A stretch of DNA of 64,000 bases, taken from NCBI RefSeq assembly GCF_045679555.1, contig NC_092087.1, forward strand, positions 87,683,390 to 87,747,389, given 5' to 3'. A program made the position numbers and the translations under genes. This DNA comes from Salvelinus alpinus (taxonomy: Eukaryota; Chordata; Actinopteri; Salmoniformes; Salmonidae). This document shows positions 27,420 to 40,687 of the stretch, piece by piece. Numbering within the stretch: the first letter of the stretch is position 1; each line of letters starts with the position of its first letter. The notes below the pieces were generated by a model. It saw nothing but the letters and a program-made list of their open reading frames with translations. It did no database searches and was not told the DNA's origin.

Positions 27420-30000
27420 TTCTATGCAAACTTGTTAGCTAGAATTTCTTTTAATTAGTTCATTATCCAATAGGCCACAAAGTGTCCCATCCTAGGCCCC
27501 GTCCTATCCTAGGCCCCAATTTACCCATCCCCCCTTTGATACCTGGCTCCGCCCAGGTAACAACCTTGTCCCATCTCTAAACAATGACTTAGGTAAGATT
27601 AGTAAATTATCCTTATGTTCTGACCTTATCATGTAGGATCGCTCCTTTCATTCTCCACATGTCCGATACTCCCTTGGGCGTCCGTTCATGTCTATCCTGT
27701 ATCAATTCTCTGTCAAGTGTCTTATCTACTTTAAGAGTTATCTGTGCTGCCCCTTAGTTCCTGAAACCAACTAAGTTTTCATTCCCTCTTTTGTCTCCCC
27801 TCAGTAACCGTGACCCCGTCTTTGTCCCTCCTATCTTGTTGATTTCCTGGCCCCCCTTCCCCACCTTCTCCTCTTGGCTCCCAAACCTTCAAGGTTTTAG
27901 CAGTGCGGGGAGGGCTTCTCCTTCCTCCTATCTGTCTGTCAATTATATGAGTGGTTGCCAAATCTTGACTAAGTGTCTTACTGTCTGAACTCATAGATTT
28001 TGGACAAATTACCTGTCCATGGTGGCCATCTCCAAAGTAATTACATAGGTTTGTTTAAGGTTATCTCTGTGCTCTCAATAATTCGGAATCAACACAAATG
28101 TAATTTATCCCTGTCCTGTTGGCCTGGATTATGTTCTAAATACTTAACATAAGTCTACCATTAATCCAAGGCTATGCCATTTCTTTCTTCTCATTGGTTC
28201 AAATTATAACTATGTAAAATAACTATAAACCCATTCATAATTATCAATTACTCAATTTACCTTAAAATCAGTATCACAAATGACCTCTAAATCTCCATCC
28301 AAATGGCCCTCCCATGAGGCTGATCAGATCACAAGAGAAAGCCATGATAGAGGTCAAAGGTTATACCACCCTTTTACAGTCGTTTTCCATACTATATTAG
28401 ACAAATTGAAGAAAGAAAACATCAAACAACCTCTTACATGTTGTATCCCAGGTTCCCAGTACATTCCCTTATCAAAAGAAGTCACGTTTTTAATTAAAAC
28501 TCAGAAAATAAAACTTCTCATATTCCACATGTGTGTACCCCTTTTAGATATCGTCTCTCTAGGAAAATGGAAAATTCCTCTAACCCCAAAGGCTAAAAAC
28601 AAACATATCCAGGCCTTTGCAATAAACATGCCTCTGTCTCACCCCCTTCCTAAAAGATAACAGCCCCTGAAAACATTTCCAAAGGAAAACAATGAAGCAT
28701 TCCTTTTCCCAGAAAAACCACTTTGTCAGACTACCCGGACTCAGAAATCCAACCGTTGACTACAAACTAAACCTAATAATCATTCCTTTTAAATTTCCTC
28801 AATGGTCATATGTGAAACCCATTCAGTCCGTTTGCAGACAGTCTCCCAAAATTCTTAATAGGAATATCCTGCCATTAGATACCCACAACTGTGATTAACG
28901 TGCACTGTCCCTTTAAAATAATATTAACTAACCTGCAATTCCCTTTACCAACCTGATATGGTTCCACGTAATGGAAACAGATTATAATGTTTAGAATATG
29001 TTAAATTCCTCTTCAAATTCACTGGTGTTACCTAAACAATCAAACCAAAAATCAATAACCGGGAACTATCACAAAGCTTTTACGATTCAACTATTCCGAC
29101 CTGAATCGCTTACAGCCAAATATAACCCAGTGCTCACAACCAACCAGTGATCCCCACCTAGCAATTTTGTTGCTATATTTAGCATCTTTTCAGACTATCC
29201 TGACAAATTCAGCTACTTTTTATAAATGTATTTGGAACTTTTAGCAACTTTTGAAAAGTGTCTCAAAGCTATAATGCACGCATTTTCCCTCTAAATGACA
29301 CAAACAGTCTCTGTCACCCCCTCAGTCACAGCATCATTGCTTGACTGCAGCAGCAGTTCTACGGTTTCGACAAGCCAAACCCAATTAATATCGTTAGTCA
29401 CGAATGTTTGCTCTTGAACAGAACTTACAACATCAATCAACGTCTCCCAATCACATTTGTACTGTCAGAAGTACAGAAAAGAGTGGGAGTCTGTCCCTGA
29501 ACAACTTTCAAATCAATTTTAGTATCGTTATTGTATATTCTACGTAATGACACAGTTTTACGTTATCACGCAATGATATCACAACGTCATTTATCAACAA
29601 CTCAACCTTCCTCCAGCAATTAATATACTCCCTACTCAAACTGAGTTCGGCTTTAGTTCTATCGTAAGAGTAAAACCCAACTTTCTCTACTCCAAAATTT
29701 AAAAGTACCATGTACTTTGCTAAATTTATAACGTATGTCAGTCAATCCATAATAATAAAAACATTTCGATGGACACAACTCTATCGTAATTATCTCTCCG
29801 TTATAATTTAGAATTTATTAGATTTAGGGAACTGTCTCTTCTATGATTCAGTCATTTTAAATACGATTCCTTTTCCAATACATTATTCCAGCGGACCATT
29901 TAGGCAAGACAACTTATTTCATCGAAATCGACTTACTATTATTTAGAATGGATGAGTCTTTCAATTTAACCTAAACAAGCTATTAAAACGTCCAATTTAC
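27420..30000. other. AT-rich region between ERV gag and integrase remnants, no motifs recognised
   Basis: By position this should hold pol of the minus-strand retrovirus, but no protease, reverse-transcriptase or RNase H motif was recognised in either orientation. It may be very decayed, rearranged or unrelated sequence. A 126-codon plus-strand frame at 28280-28660 has no recognisable domain. Confidence 0.5.
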
Positions 30001-30059
30001 ATCCTATCCAAACACTAGCGACCGTATCTTTCCAGGCAAAACATATCAATAGTTGAATT

Positions 30060-30440
30060 ACAATTCGAATGAATTTTCCTTTTTATCCTGTTTGCAATCT
30101 CGGTGATCATGTCCCTTCTTATCGCAATGTTCACATGGGGCCTCACATTCATTAGCAAAGTGTCCGTATTTCTTACAATTAAAAATGTTATGTTTTCCTT
30201 TTTCTTTTCCCTTGCCTTCCTCTCTCTATCCCGATTGTTGCACCTTACCTTCTCTTTAGTTGTATTACAATTTAGGTAGTTATACCCTACTCTAGCACAG
30301 TGCTTACACGGTGCCTCACAATCTCTAGCAAAATGACCCGGTTTGTAATCGTTAAAACATCTATCTCCCCCTTTCTTTTGACTGTCTCTTACCACTTTTC
30401 TCGACTCTTTCCTTTTCTCTACCTCTATCCAATTTCTCAA
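30060..30440 (-). pseudogene. ERV gag nucleocapsid with duplicated zinc-knuckle pairs
   Basis: Two adjacent CCHC knuckle pairs are visible. The first (about 30280-30370) reads CFNDYKPGHFARDC, EAPC, KHCARVGYNYLNC; its first knuckle has Asp for a Cys and its second Tyr for His. The second pair (about 30070-30180), in another frame, reads NCKKYGHFANECEAPC, EHCDKKGHDHRDC, with a canonical second knuckle. The basic Lys/Arg-rich linker is typical of nucleocapsid. The frame change between pairs makes it a pseudogene. Confidence 0.75.
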
Positions 30441-30522
30441 TAAGGTTGCTAAATCCTGTCCTCCTTCCCCTACCCGTGGGTTCGGTAAGGTAATTAGGGG
30501 ATCTTCACTGACCTCTCTCTCT

Positions 30523-30990
30523 TATTTTATTATTATTTTTAACTTATCCCATTTTCTCCCCAATTTTCGTGGTATCCAATCGCTAGTAATTACTATCTTG
30601 TCTCATCGCTACAACTCCCGTACGGGCTCGGGAGAGACGAAGTTCGAAAGCCATGCGTCCTCCGAAGCACAACCCAACCAAGCCGCACTGCTTCTTAACA
30701 CAGCGCGCCTCCAACCCGGAAGCCAGCCGCACCAATGTGTCGGAGGAAACACTGTGTACCTGGCCCCCTTGGTTAGCGCGCACTGCGCCCGGCCCGCCAC
30801 AGGAGTCGCTGGAGCGCGATGAGACAAGGATATCCCTACCGGCCAAACCCTCCCTAACCCGGACGACGCTATGCCAATTGTGCGTCGCCCCACGGACCTC
30901 CCGGTCGCGGCCGGCTGCGACAGAGCCTGGGCGCGAACCCAGAGACTCTGGTGGCGCAGTGCCCTAGACCACTGCGCCACCCGGGAGGCT
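30523..30990 (-). mobile_element. tRNA-derived SINE with 15-bp target-site duplication
   Basis: On the minus strand it starts at about 30990 with GCCTCCCGGGTGGCGCAGTG, with a pol III A-box-like GTGGCGCAGTGG and B-box-like GGTTCGCGCCC, and then a long body (CCTGTGGCGGGCCGGGCGCA). It ends with ATTGGGGAGAAAATGGGATA and an AT-rich tail. CTGACCTCTCTCTCT flanks it at 30508-30522 and 30991-31005. It inserted into the retroviral gag/leader region. Confidence 0.9.
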
Positions 30991-31005
30991 CTGACCTCTC
31001 TCTCT

Positions 31006-32136
31006 GCACTGTCTTCTTCACCATTATAATAATGTGAATCTTTCCTAGGCTTATGTCTATTCTTCTCTCCTACATCGGAGGTTTTCCTGAATAGTCCTAT
31101 TTTGTTACCATATTTCTCTTCTCACACTCTATGGTGTGTGTGTCTATATTAGGTCTCTATGATCTATGTGTGTGCTTCCTACTGTTATCCAATTACAATA
31201 GTTATGTTCTATGGTATTATTTACACACTCTCTGTGTATGTAATGTTTAATGTGTGTTTCTCCTTTCTGGAAACTTTATCTATAGAGGTGATTTTCGATT
31301 GGACATTAGATCTCACCAGTATACAACTATAAGCTATTTTACAGGGGTCGTAAAGCCCTGGTTAACAGCCTATTTCTCTGTTGTTCCTTGGAACCTTTTG
31401 ACGTTAATACCTCGTATATCACACTGCTATATTATGCTTCTCTCTCCTTCTTTTTGTATATTAATTTATTTTATTATTGAATAGGTTAAGTTATTTGGTT
31501 CGCCTAGAATTACCTTCCTTTCTCACCAAGCCTAGTTTATATCCTCACCTGTTTTAATATATCTATCGCTACTGATCATAGTCCCGGACTACTTCCCATA
31601 TACCAATAGACTATTTAGGTCTTAGGACTTTATTTTAGGTATGTCTTTTGAATTTTGGGCTGTCCTATTTGTACAAAACCACCATCCTGTCCTAACAACA
31701 CTGACTATATCCCTTCTTAATCACTCCTATAATTAAGCTTAGTATTATTTATGGTAGCGCACCTTACCTCAGGACATTTCGGACCTGATTCCTATCGATT
31801 TTGGTTAGATCACAAAGCATACCCCTACTCTCCTAGTGAATCTGTTTGGAATACCCAAGCTCCTATCATTGAACAATTCTAAGCATTTTTAGAATACCAA
31901 ATCAAAGATATCTTAAATCATTCCCCCCAAATTCGAGAATAAAGACTACCAACCCTTTCTTTAGACTGGGAAAAGCAATGTATTTTGGATCTCGTCACCA
32001 CCTCTGTCGTGTACCAGTTCGCCCCTGGCCTGAAATTTACCCTCAACTCAGAGGTCAGGTCTTTGTCTTAAGGATCTTAGATCCGTCCGTGCACGGTTTT
32101 CAGCAGTTTCCTGGAACGACAGAGGTAGGTTTTGAG
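31006..32136. other. ERV leader/5' gag region, no intact frame
   Basis: The minus-strand stretch between primer-binding site and nucleocapsid should include leader and gag matrix/capsid. No conserved capsid motif or long frame could be identified. AT-rich, degraded. Confidence 0.45.
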
Positions 32137-32154
32137 CTCCGCCTCGAAGGACCA
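32137..32154 (-). promoter_or_regulatory. ERV primer-binding site, tRNA-Tyr-like
   Basis: Immediately after the LTR the minus strand reads TGGTCCTTCGAGGCGGAG. The 3' end of vertebrate tRNA-Tyr (..CCGGCTCGAAGGACCA) would pair with one mismatch. The position two bases after the LTR's terminal CA is where a primer-binding site belongs. Confidence 0.75.
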
Positions 32155-32156
32155 AT

Positions 32157-32677
32157 TGATGAAGGAATTTGTTTCCTATATGTTCATTAACCAATTTAAT
32201 TATACAAAGCAAACACTCTGTCCGTTTCTAAGAATTTGTAAGATCCTTATTTGCATAGACATAGACCCGTGTCCAAATTAATCAATAGTGTTTAATCTCG
32301 AGAGATCTCTGACGTGCACTGACATATATAAAACCGTTCTTTTATCCCTTCTATTACTAACGCACATACATACACACTAATCTGGATTATCTCCTGAAGC
32401 CTTTTACCACAGTTTATTACCACTTAGCTGACAGTTCCAGTCCCCCCCCCAGATACGGAAAACCTGTAGGGGCTTGAGCTGTCTTCCCTTATCTCCACAG
32501 AGTTATAGCTTAGTCGGTTCAAACATAGGTTAATGATCCACTTAGTTTTCTTTAGGCACGCACACAGACATTCCTTTTTACCCCCCTACATGCTACCTAA
32601 CAAATAATCCTAATGGTTAAGTGTCTAGGTAGAATTATTTAATCATTTATCTTAAACCTAGATAAAATATCCTAACA
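32157..32677 (-). mobile_element. ERV 5' LTR (~521 bp)
   Basis: On the minus strand it starts TGTTAGGATATTTTATCTAG and ends CTTCATCA, TG..CA termini, followed by AT and the primer-binding site. It contains a TATA-like GGTTTTATATATGTC preceded by GGGATAAAAG, and ATTAAA/AATTAAA candidates for polyadenylation downstream. No matching 3' LTR was found below 25376, so the provirus is incomplete at its 3' end. Confidence 0.8.
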
Positions 32678-33429
32678 GAGGCTTCCTTCTGGGACGACAG
32701 CCATGCAGACCAATTTGATGCAGTGTACGGCGTATGGTCTGAGCACTGACAGGCTGACCCCCCACCCCTTCAACCTCTGCAGCAATGCTGGCAGCACTCA
32801 TACGTCTATTTCCCAAAGACAACCTCTGGATATGACGCTGAACACGTGCACTTAACTTCTTTGGTCGACCATGGCGAGGCCTGTTCTGAGTGGAACCTGT
32901 CCAGTTAAACCGCTGTATGGTCTTGGCCACCATGCTGCAGCTCAGTTTCAGGGTCTTGGCAATCTTCTTATAGCCCAGGCCATCTTTATGTAGAGCAACA
33001 ATTCTTTTTTTCAGATCCTCAGAGAGTTCTTTTGCCATGAGGTGCCATGTTGAACTTCCAGTGACCAGTCAGTATGAGGGAGTGTGAGAGCGATGACACC
33101 AAATTTAACACACCTGCTCCCCATTCATACCTGAGACCTTGTAACACTAATGAGTCACATGACACCGGGGAGGGAAAATGGCTAATTGGGTCCAATTTGG
33201 ACATTTTCACTTAGGGGTGTACTCACTTTTGTTGCCAGCGGGTTTAGACATTAATGGCTCTGTGTTGAGTTATTTTGAGGGGACAGCAAATTTACACTGT
33301 TATACAAGCTGTACACTCACTACTTTACATTGTAGCAAAGTGTCATTTCTTTAGTGTTGTCACATGAAAAGATATACTCAAATATTTACAAAAATGTGAG
33401 GGGTGTACTCACTTTTGTGATATACTGTA
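32678..33429 (-). mobile_element. Tc1-like transposon 5' half, interrupted by the ERV LTR
   Basis: The minus-strand frame from 33038 encodes MAKELSEDLKKRIVALHKDG and continues with a paired-like helix-turn-helix and an RPRHGRPKKL linker, to GCRPRRKPL, where homology stops at the LTR edge (32677). The catalytic DDE half is missing. The outer end TACAGTATATCACAAAAGTG at 33429 and an inner repeat AACAAAAGTGAGTACACCCC near 33237 form an IR/DR-type terminus. Confidence 0.88.
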
Positions 33430-35700
<2,271 letters not shown>

Positions 35701-35726
35701 ACACAGGAAGCATAACACACTCGTAC

Positions 35727-35889
35727 CTCATCTTCTCGTAGGTGTGTAGGCGTGGCAGGAGGGGGGGGATGTGTTGAGGCTACATCTGATCCACAGAGCC
35801 CTCAACCTCCTCTGATGTCACAGGCATAGCCAGCCTATCACTCAACGTCCCCATCTGGGTCAGCACGTCTTCCATCGATATCCGCAGGT
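35727..35889 (-). pseudogene. exon-like island of an unrecognised gene, with in-frame stop
   Basis: The minus strand has an acceptor (TGTGTTCCAG) and donor (GAG, then GTACGAG) bounding 163 nt. One frame reads LRISMEDVLTQMGTLSDRLA and on to EEVEGSVDQM, then TAG, and continues in frame with PQHIPPLLPRLHTYEKM. Composition differs from the surrounding CA repeats and looks like a coiled-coil protein. I do not recognise the protein. It may be a terminal exon, a gene fragment with a premature stop, or chance. Confidence 0.4.
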
Positions 35890-36022
35890 CTGGAACACAC
35901 ACACTCACAGGCAGGGTCTAACAGGCAGACATGCATAGACACACCCACATCTCTATCTGAGTCACTAGACCTTCCTTTCACTAACCACAGTTATGAAAAT
36001 ATAGAGGTGTCAACCAGTAGCA

Positions 36023-36029
<7 letters not shown>

Positions 36030-36092
<63 letters not shown>
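36030..36092. repeat. (AC)n microsatellite
   Basis: Uninterrupted AC run. Confidence 0.97.
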
Positions 36093-36098
<6 letters not shown>

Positions 36099-36176
36099 CT
36101 GAATGTAACCAAACGCACCCTTCATCAGGGCCATCACATCTTCTGATCTACATTTGTATCACCATATGAAAAGCCT

Positions 36177-36217
36177 TAGAGAGAGAAGGGGAGAGAGAGA
36201 AGGGGGGAGAGAGAGAG

Positions 36218-36302
<85 letters not shown>
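36177..36302. repeat. (GA)n microsatellite
   Basis: GA run of about 120 bp with GGGGAGAGA variants at its left end. Confidence 0.97.
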
Positions 36303-36305
<3 letters not shown>

Positions 36306-36374
36306 GGGATGGCGGTAGAGAGATAATGTGTTTACATCCCTGTTAGTGAGCATTTCTCCTTTGCAAAGATAATC

Positions 36375-37752
36375 CATCCATCTGACAGGTGTGGCATATC
36401 AAGAAGTTGATTAAACAGCATGATCATTACACAGGTGCTCCTTAAACTGGGGACAATAAAAGGACACTCTAAAATGTGCTGTTTTGGAGAATTTGGGACT
36501 ACTTCCAACCGGCCTCACAACCGCAGACCACGTGTAACCACGCCAGCCCAGGACCTCCACATCCGGCTTCTTGACCTGCGGGATGGTCTGAGCCCAGCCA
36601 CCTGGACAGCTGATGAAACTGGCAGGACCTCCACATCCGGCTTCTTGACCTGCGGGATGGTCTGAGCCCAGCCACCTGGACAGCTGATGAAACTGGCAGG
36701 ACCTCCACATCCGGGTTCTTGACCTGCGGGATGGTCTGAGACCAGCCACCTGGACAGCTGATGAAACTGGCAGGACCTCCACATCCGGCTTCTTGACCTG
36801 CGGGATGGTCTGAGACCAGCCACCTGGACAGCTGATGAAACTGGCAGGGCGGCTGAAGAATTTCTGCACAAACTGTCAGAAACCGTCTCAAGCTCATCTG
36901 CGTGCTCGTCGTCCTCACCAGGGTCTTGACCTGACTGCAGTTCGGCATCGTAACCGACTTCAGTGGGCAAATGCTCACCTTCTATGGCCACTGGCACGCT
37001 GGAGAAGTGTGCTCTTCATGGATGAATCCCGGTTTCATCTGTACCGGGCAGATGGCAGACAGCGTGTATGGTGTCATGTGAGCGAGTGGTTTGCTGATGC
37101 CAACGTTGTGAACAGTGTCCCATGGTGGCTGTAGGGTTATGTATGGGCAGGTATAAGCTACAGACAATGAACACAATTTTAGTGATTTTAGTGATGGCAA
37201 TTTGAATGGACAGAAATAGCGTGATGAGATCCTGAGGCCCATTGTCCTGCCATTCATCCACCGCCATCACCTCATGTTTCAGCATGATAATGCTCGGTCC
37301 CATGTCGCAAGGATCTAATCACAATTACTGAAAGCTGAAAATGTCCCAGTTCTTCCATGGCCTGCATACGAACCAGACATATCACCCATTGAGCATGTTT
37401 GGGATGCTGTGGATCGAGGTGTACGACAGCGTGTTCCAGTTCCCGCCCATATTCAGCAACTTCTCACAGCCATTGAAGAGGAGTGGGACAACATTCCACA
37501 GGCCACAATCAACAGCCTGATCAACTCTATGTGAAGGAGATGTGTCGCGCTGCTTGAGGCAAATGTTGGTCACAGCAGATACTGACTGGTTCTGATCCAC
37601 GCCCCTACCTTTTTTTAAAGGTATCTGTGACCGACAGATGCATATCTGTATTCCCAGTCATGTGAAATCCATAGATTAGGGCCTAATGAATTTATTTACA
37701 TTTCCTTATAACTCAGTAAAATCTTATAAATTGTTGTATTTTTGTTCAGGGG
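36375..37752 (+). pseudogene. dead Tc1-like transposon with transposase remnants
   Basis: The sequence follows a common salmonid Tc1 family: the left part CAGGTGTGGCATATCAAGAA, a deletion removing most of the N-terminal transposase code, then transposase sequence. That includes FMDESRFHLYRADGRQRVW (around the second catalytic Asp), a QHDNA-like region, and PDISPIEHVWD near the third catalytic residue. The right end reads ATAACTCAGTAAAATC..TTTTTGTTCAG. Frameshifts and stops (for example the TAG near 37132) inactivate it. Four tandem copies of a 74-bp transposase segment lie at 36550-36846. Confidence 0.9.
36550..36846. repeat. 74-bp x4 tandem duplication inside a Tc1 transposase relic
   Basis: Units start AGGACCTCCACATCCGGCTT and contain CTGAGCCCAGCCACCTGGAC; starts are at 36550, 36624, 36698 and 36772. 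Known copies of the family carry one such segment, so it has expanded here. 74 is not a multiple of 3. Confidence 0.95.
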
Positions 37753-38009
37753 GACAAAAGCAACTCATGAAATGGATGAACAGTTTTCAAACACAAAGAC
37801 ATGAGCATCCGATACACATGCACAACAATAAAAGTCCCTAAGAGTAAATAAGAGTCCCAACGCAATGTTCATTTTAAAGTGAAAATGTATATTTTTATTG
37901 GTACCATACATTAATTAATTAATAAGTATCAAGGGCAGAAAACTAACCAAAATACCAAACAAGGCGTTTTTCTACAGGGTTGGTTTAGGGTACCAGTCAC
38001 CGCTCTCTA

Positions 38010-38125
38010 GGCTGAGTCCAAAATGACCCCCTGTTCCCTTGTATAATGCACTACTTTTGACCAGGGCCAATGGGTCCTGGTCCAAAGTAGTGCTCTATGT
38101 AGGGAATAGGGTGCCATTCGGGACA
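38010..38125. mobile_element. palindromic MITE-like repeat (copy 3)
   Basis: Ends are AGTCCAAAATGACCCCCTGT and AATAGGGTGCCATTCGGGAC, with GCACTACTTTTGACCAGGGC mirrored by GTCCAAAGTAGTGCTC in the centre, so the whole forms an imperfect hairpin. Confidence 0.65.
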
Positions 38126-38221
38126 GATTCTCTCTGTTACCGGTTAAAAGCCAGAGCTGTACTGAAAATGTACACAATGTACTTGAGCTGGAACAACACT
38201 TACAGAACTAAATAACATGGG

Positions 38222-38300
38222 CCATGTCTCAAATGGTCCCCTGTTCTCATATTGGCCCTGAACAAAAGTACTGCACTACATAGGGTGCTTTTGGGGGGGG
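38222..38300. mobile_element. MITE-like repeat (copy 4) with G-run
   Basis: TCTCAAATGGTCCCCTGTTC to CTACATAGGGTGCTTTTGG, then a run of about 15 G. It is the same family as the neighbouring copies. Confidence 0.55.
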
Positions 38301-38504
38301 GGGGGGGCAGATCATCTCACATGTTTGAACTGGATGTATAAAGTTATGAACCTTATCTGTGATACTAACAGCGCCCCCTGGTGAGAGTTGAAGATATTAC
38401 CAAACACATGCGCAACAGACTCAATATTACAGATCAAGCCTATACAACACAGGTATTGGGAATATATACAACCCTACGACTTTAGTTAAACATTAATAAC
38501 TAGT

Positions 38505-38598
38505 TGGGGTTCCGTCCCAAATGACACTCTATTCTGTATGTAGTGCACTACTTTCGACCAGACCTTGATAGGGAATAGGGTGCCATTTGGGACACATT
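38505..38598. mobile_element. MITE-like repeat (copy 5)
   Basis: CCGTCCCAAATGACACTCTA through TAGTGCACTACTTTCGACCA to GGGAATAGGGTGCCATTTGG; the ends are inverted repeats. Confidence 0.65.
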
Positions 38599-40456
38599 GG
38601 TGGATGAATTATGTCAGGTTGTCTGTTCAGACTTTTTAAACAGCAGTAGATAGTTAGCTTATTTGCTAATAGTAGTGTACATTTAGGATGAGTGTGTGTA
38701 ACCAGGGGGGTGGAGAAACAGAACGTATATCTGATATTTCATTCAAAATAAATAGAAAAATTAAGAAAATATCTGCTGAACTAGAAGATGCAAACATGTC
38801 TTCTCAATGGTGACTGTACCCCAGGGTTTAATAAATGAATGTACACAAGTTAAAAAAAAAAAAATTAAGAAAGACAAAAAAGAGCGAGAGGTGTCACTGT
38901 TATGATCAGGATGGACACTCTAAAGAGAGACAGAGAGAGACGGAGATGGAGAGAGACGGAGATGGAGAGAGAGACGGAGATGGGGGATTGGTTGAGAGGT
39001 TCATGTGTTTTTTTCTTCTTTTTGTCCATTTCTTTTCCATTTCTTTCCATTAGATCAGAATGGCTTCAGGAACCTCTAAGTCAGAATACAGTCGTACAGA
39101 ACGTTGCTACTACCTTAAATATACAAGCACAAATACACTAAAAACAAGGAGAAAACCAATCTCAAAAAACAGAAAAACATCACAATTATTTCTCTGTAAA
39201 ACATAAAAGATATTAAAACAAACCAAATATATTTTTTCGGGGGGGAAGGGTAGAATAAAAGCAGTCCTGTTTTCTGGCTCCTTGGTCTGTTAGCTTCTCA
39301 ACATCGTTGGTAAAAAAAGAACAAATAAAGAGTAGATTTGAAATGCAGGAGTAGAAAATAAAATAAAAACATTCTCGGGAAATAGAGACTGGTATAAAAC
39401 TCTAAAATGTTGTTGTTGTTTAAATGCTTTCTGTTATCTGTTAAAAGGTTGGATCAGTACTCCTTCAATGGTGTGTGTGTGTGTCTGTGAGAAAGCATTT
39501 TAAACTGATTGGATCTCAACTCCGGTCCGCTAGCTTTGGCCCAGTCCAGACTTTTGTTCTGACCAAGTACAGCCACACACACACACAGTGCAGCAGCAGA
39601 GTGGACCAGAGTTAAGACTCCATATCTAGTGACCATGATTCTTCTGAAGGTAGATGTGTGAGTAGTCCTCGTGTCCCCCTCCCCCACTCAACCACCCTCT
39701 CCCTACCCCACCACCCCTTCCGGCACCTCTACCTGGGTGCATCTCAACTGTCCCAAGCGTCTTCCCTCTCCTCAGGTCTCTCCTTAAAAGACCAGCTAGG
39801 AGAGCCAGGGATGGAGGAGGCCCATATAAGTAATAGCTCTCAGTCATTTCCTTTCACCTACCAAGCTCTCATATCAGAACTGATGTAGGAAGGTAGACAA
39901 GGAAAGGAAACCTCTATCAACCAGTGGGATCCTCCTTCTACTCCACAGGCCTAGATAAAATCCATGCTAAAAAAGGGGCAATCCGTAGTCGCTACATCCA
40001 TTTGTTGGACTTCTAAATGAATGATATGTACCTGTTGATTCTTGAGGAATATAACATTTAAATGTCTCAGGAGCTTAATTCAACTGACGTACACCATCAC
40101 AACCCACAATATAAACTTGTTTTACTCGGTAACCATTGTAAATCTAATGAAAAACCGTCTAGCCTCAAAACATGCTTAAAACTATATTTATTTTTTTATA
40201 TCTTAGATGGTCAGTCCTTGTACCCATAGCGGTCTATGAATTTTAGAGTGGTTACATTTCTCCAGGCCCATCCCTCAGCTTTTTACTAAAACAGGGAGGT
40301 AGAGGTGACGCTTTGTTATTTTGTTCTACTGCGGATTGCCCCTTTAAGAGAAAAGGATAAGAACAGTCAGGAAGCCACTACAGACAATTGACACACACCC
40401 ACAAGGAGAGGAAACCCCTTTAAGACTATGGAAGCCCCTCCCCTCCCTCCCCTCCT

Positions 40457-40687
40457 CTACTGTGAGGCCTGAGACGTAGGGTTGTCACTCTTGCTCTCCT
40501 GGCTGGATGGGGCCTTGTTGTTCCAGGGAGAGTTGGCGCCCAGCGCGGGGCTGTTGTTGAAGCTGTCCTCGTCATCGATGCCGTTGGCCGCGTCGAACTG
40601 TTGGTTCTCCAGCCGCGTGATCAGGCGCTCGTCCTCGTCCCCGAACTCCCCTCCCATCAGGGTGGGCTCTCCCACCACCATCACATC
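40457..40687 (-). CDS. ldb1: ldb1 last coding exon (LIM interaction domain, stop)
   Basis: Seventy-six codons plus TAG. It starts DVMVVGEPTLMGGEFGDEDE, continues RLITRLENQQFDAANGIDDE and DSFNNSPALGANSPWNN, and ends PTSQASQ, nearly identical to my recollection of vertebrate LDB1. This holds the LIM-interaction domain through which LDB1 binds LMO, LHX and ISL proteins. LDB1 dimerises through its N-terminal part, encoded off the window, and bridges enhancers and promoters with LIM-homeodomain or GATA/TAL1/LMO2 complexes. The acceptor is CCCCTTTAG, phase 0. Confidence 0.97.
   Translation of the reverse strand, partial: DVMVVGEPTLMGGEFGDEDERLITRLENQQFDAANGIDDEDSFNNSPALGANSPWNNKAPSSQESKSDNPTSQASQ

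Larger units (their letters stand above)
37860..40456 (-). other. ldb1: probable ldb1 3' UTR and flank
   Basis: Downstream of the ldb1 stop codon there is no other gene. A minus-strand AATAAA at 37899-37894 is a candidate polyadenylation signal, which would give a 3' UTR of about 2.5 kb. MITE-like copies at 38010-38600 lie inside this span, so the transcript may end earlier. Inference only. Confidence 0.35.

Noticed and set aside
28280..28660. 126-codon plus-strand frame as a host gene
   Set aside because: No recognisable domain, AT-rich codons, no splice context, and it lies in the opposite orientation inside the ERV interval.
36411..36997. 152-160-codon minus-strand frames with SFISCPGGW repeats
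   Set aside because: Antisense of the 74-bp tandem duplication in the Tc1 relic; the sense strand carries recognisable transposase residues.
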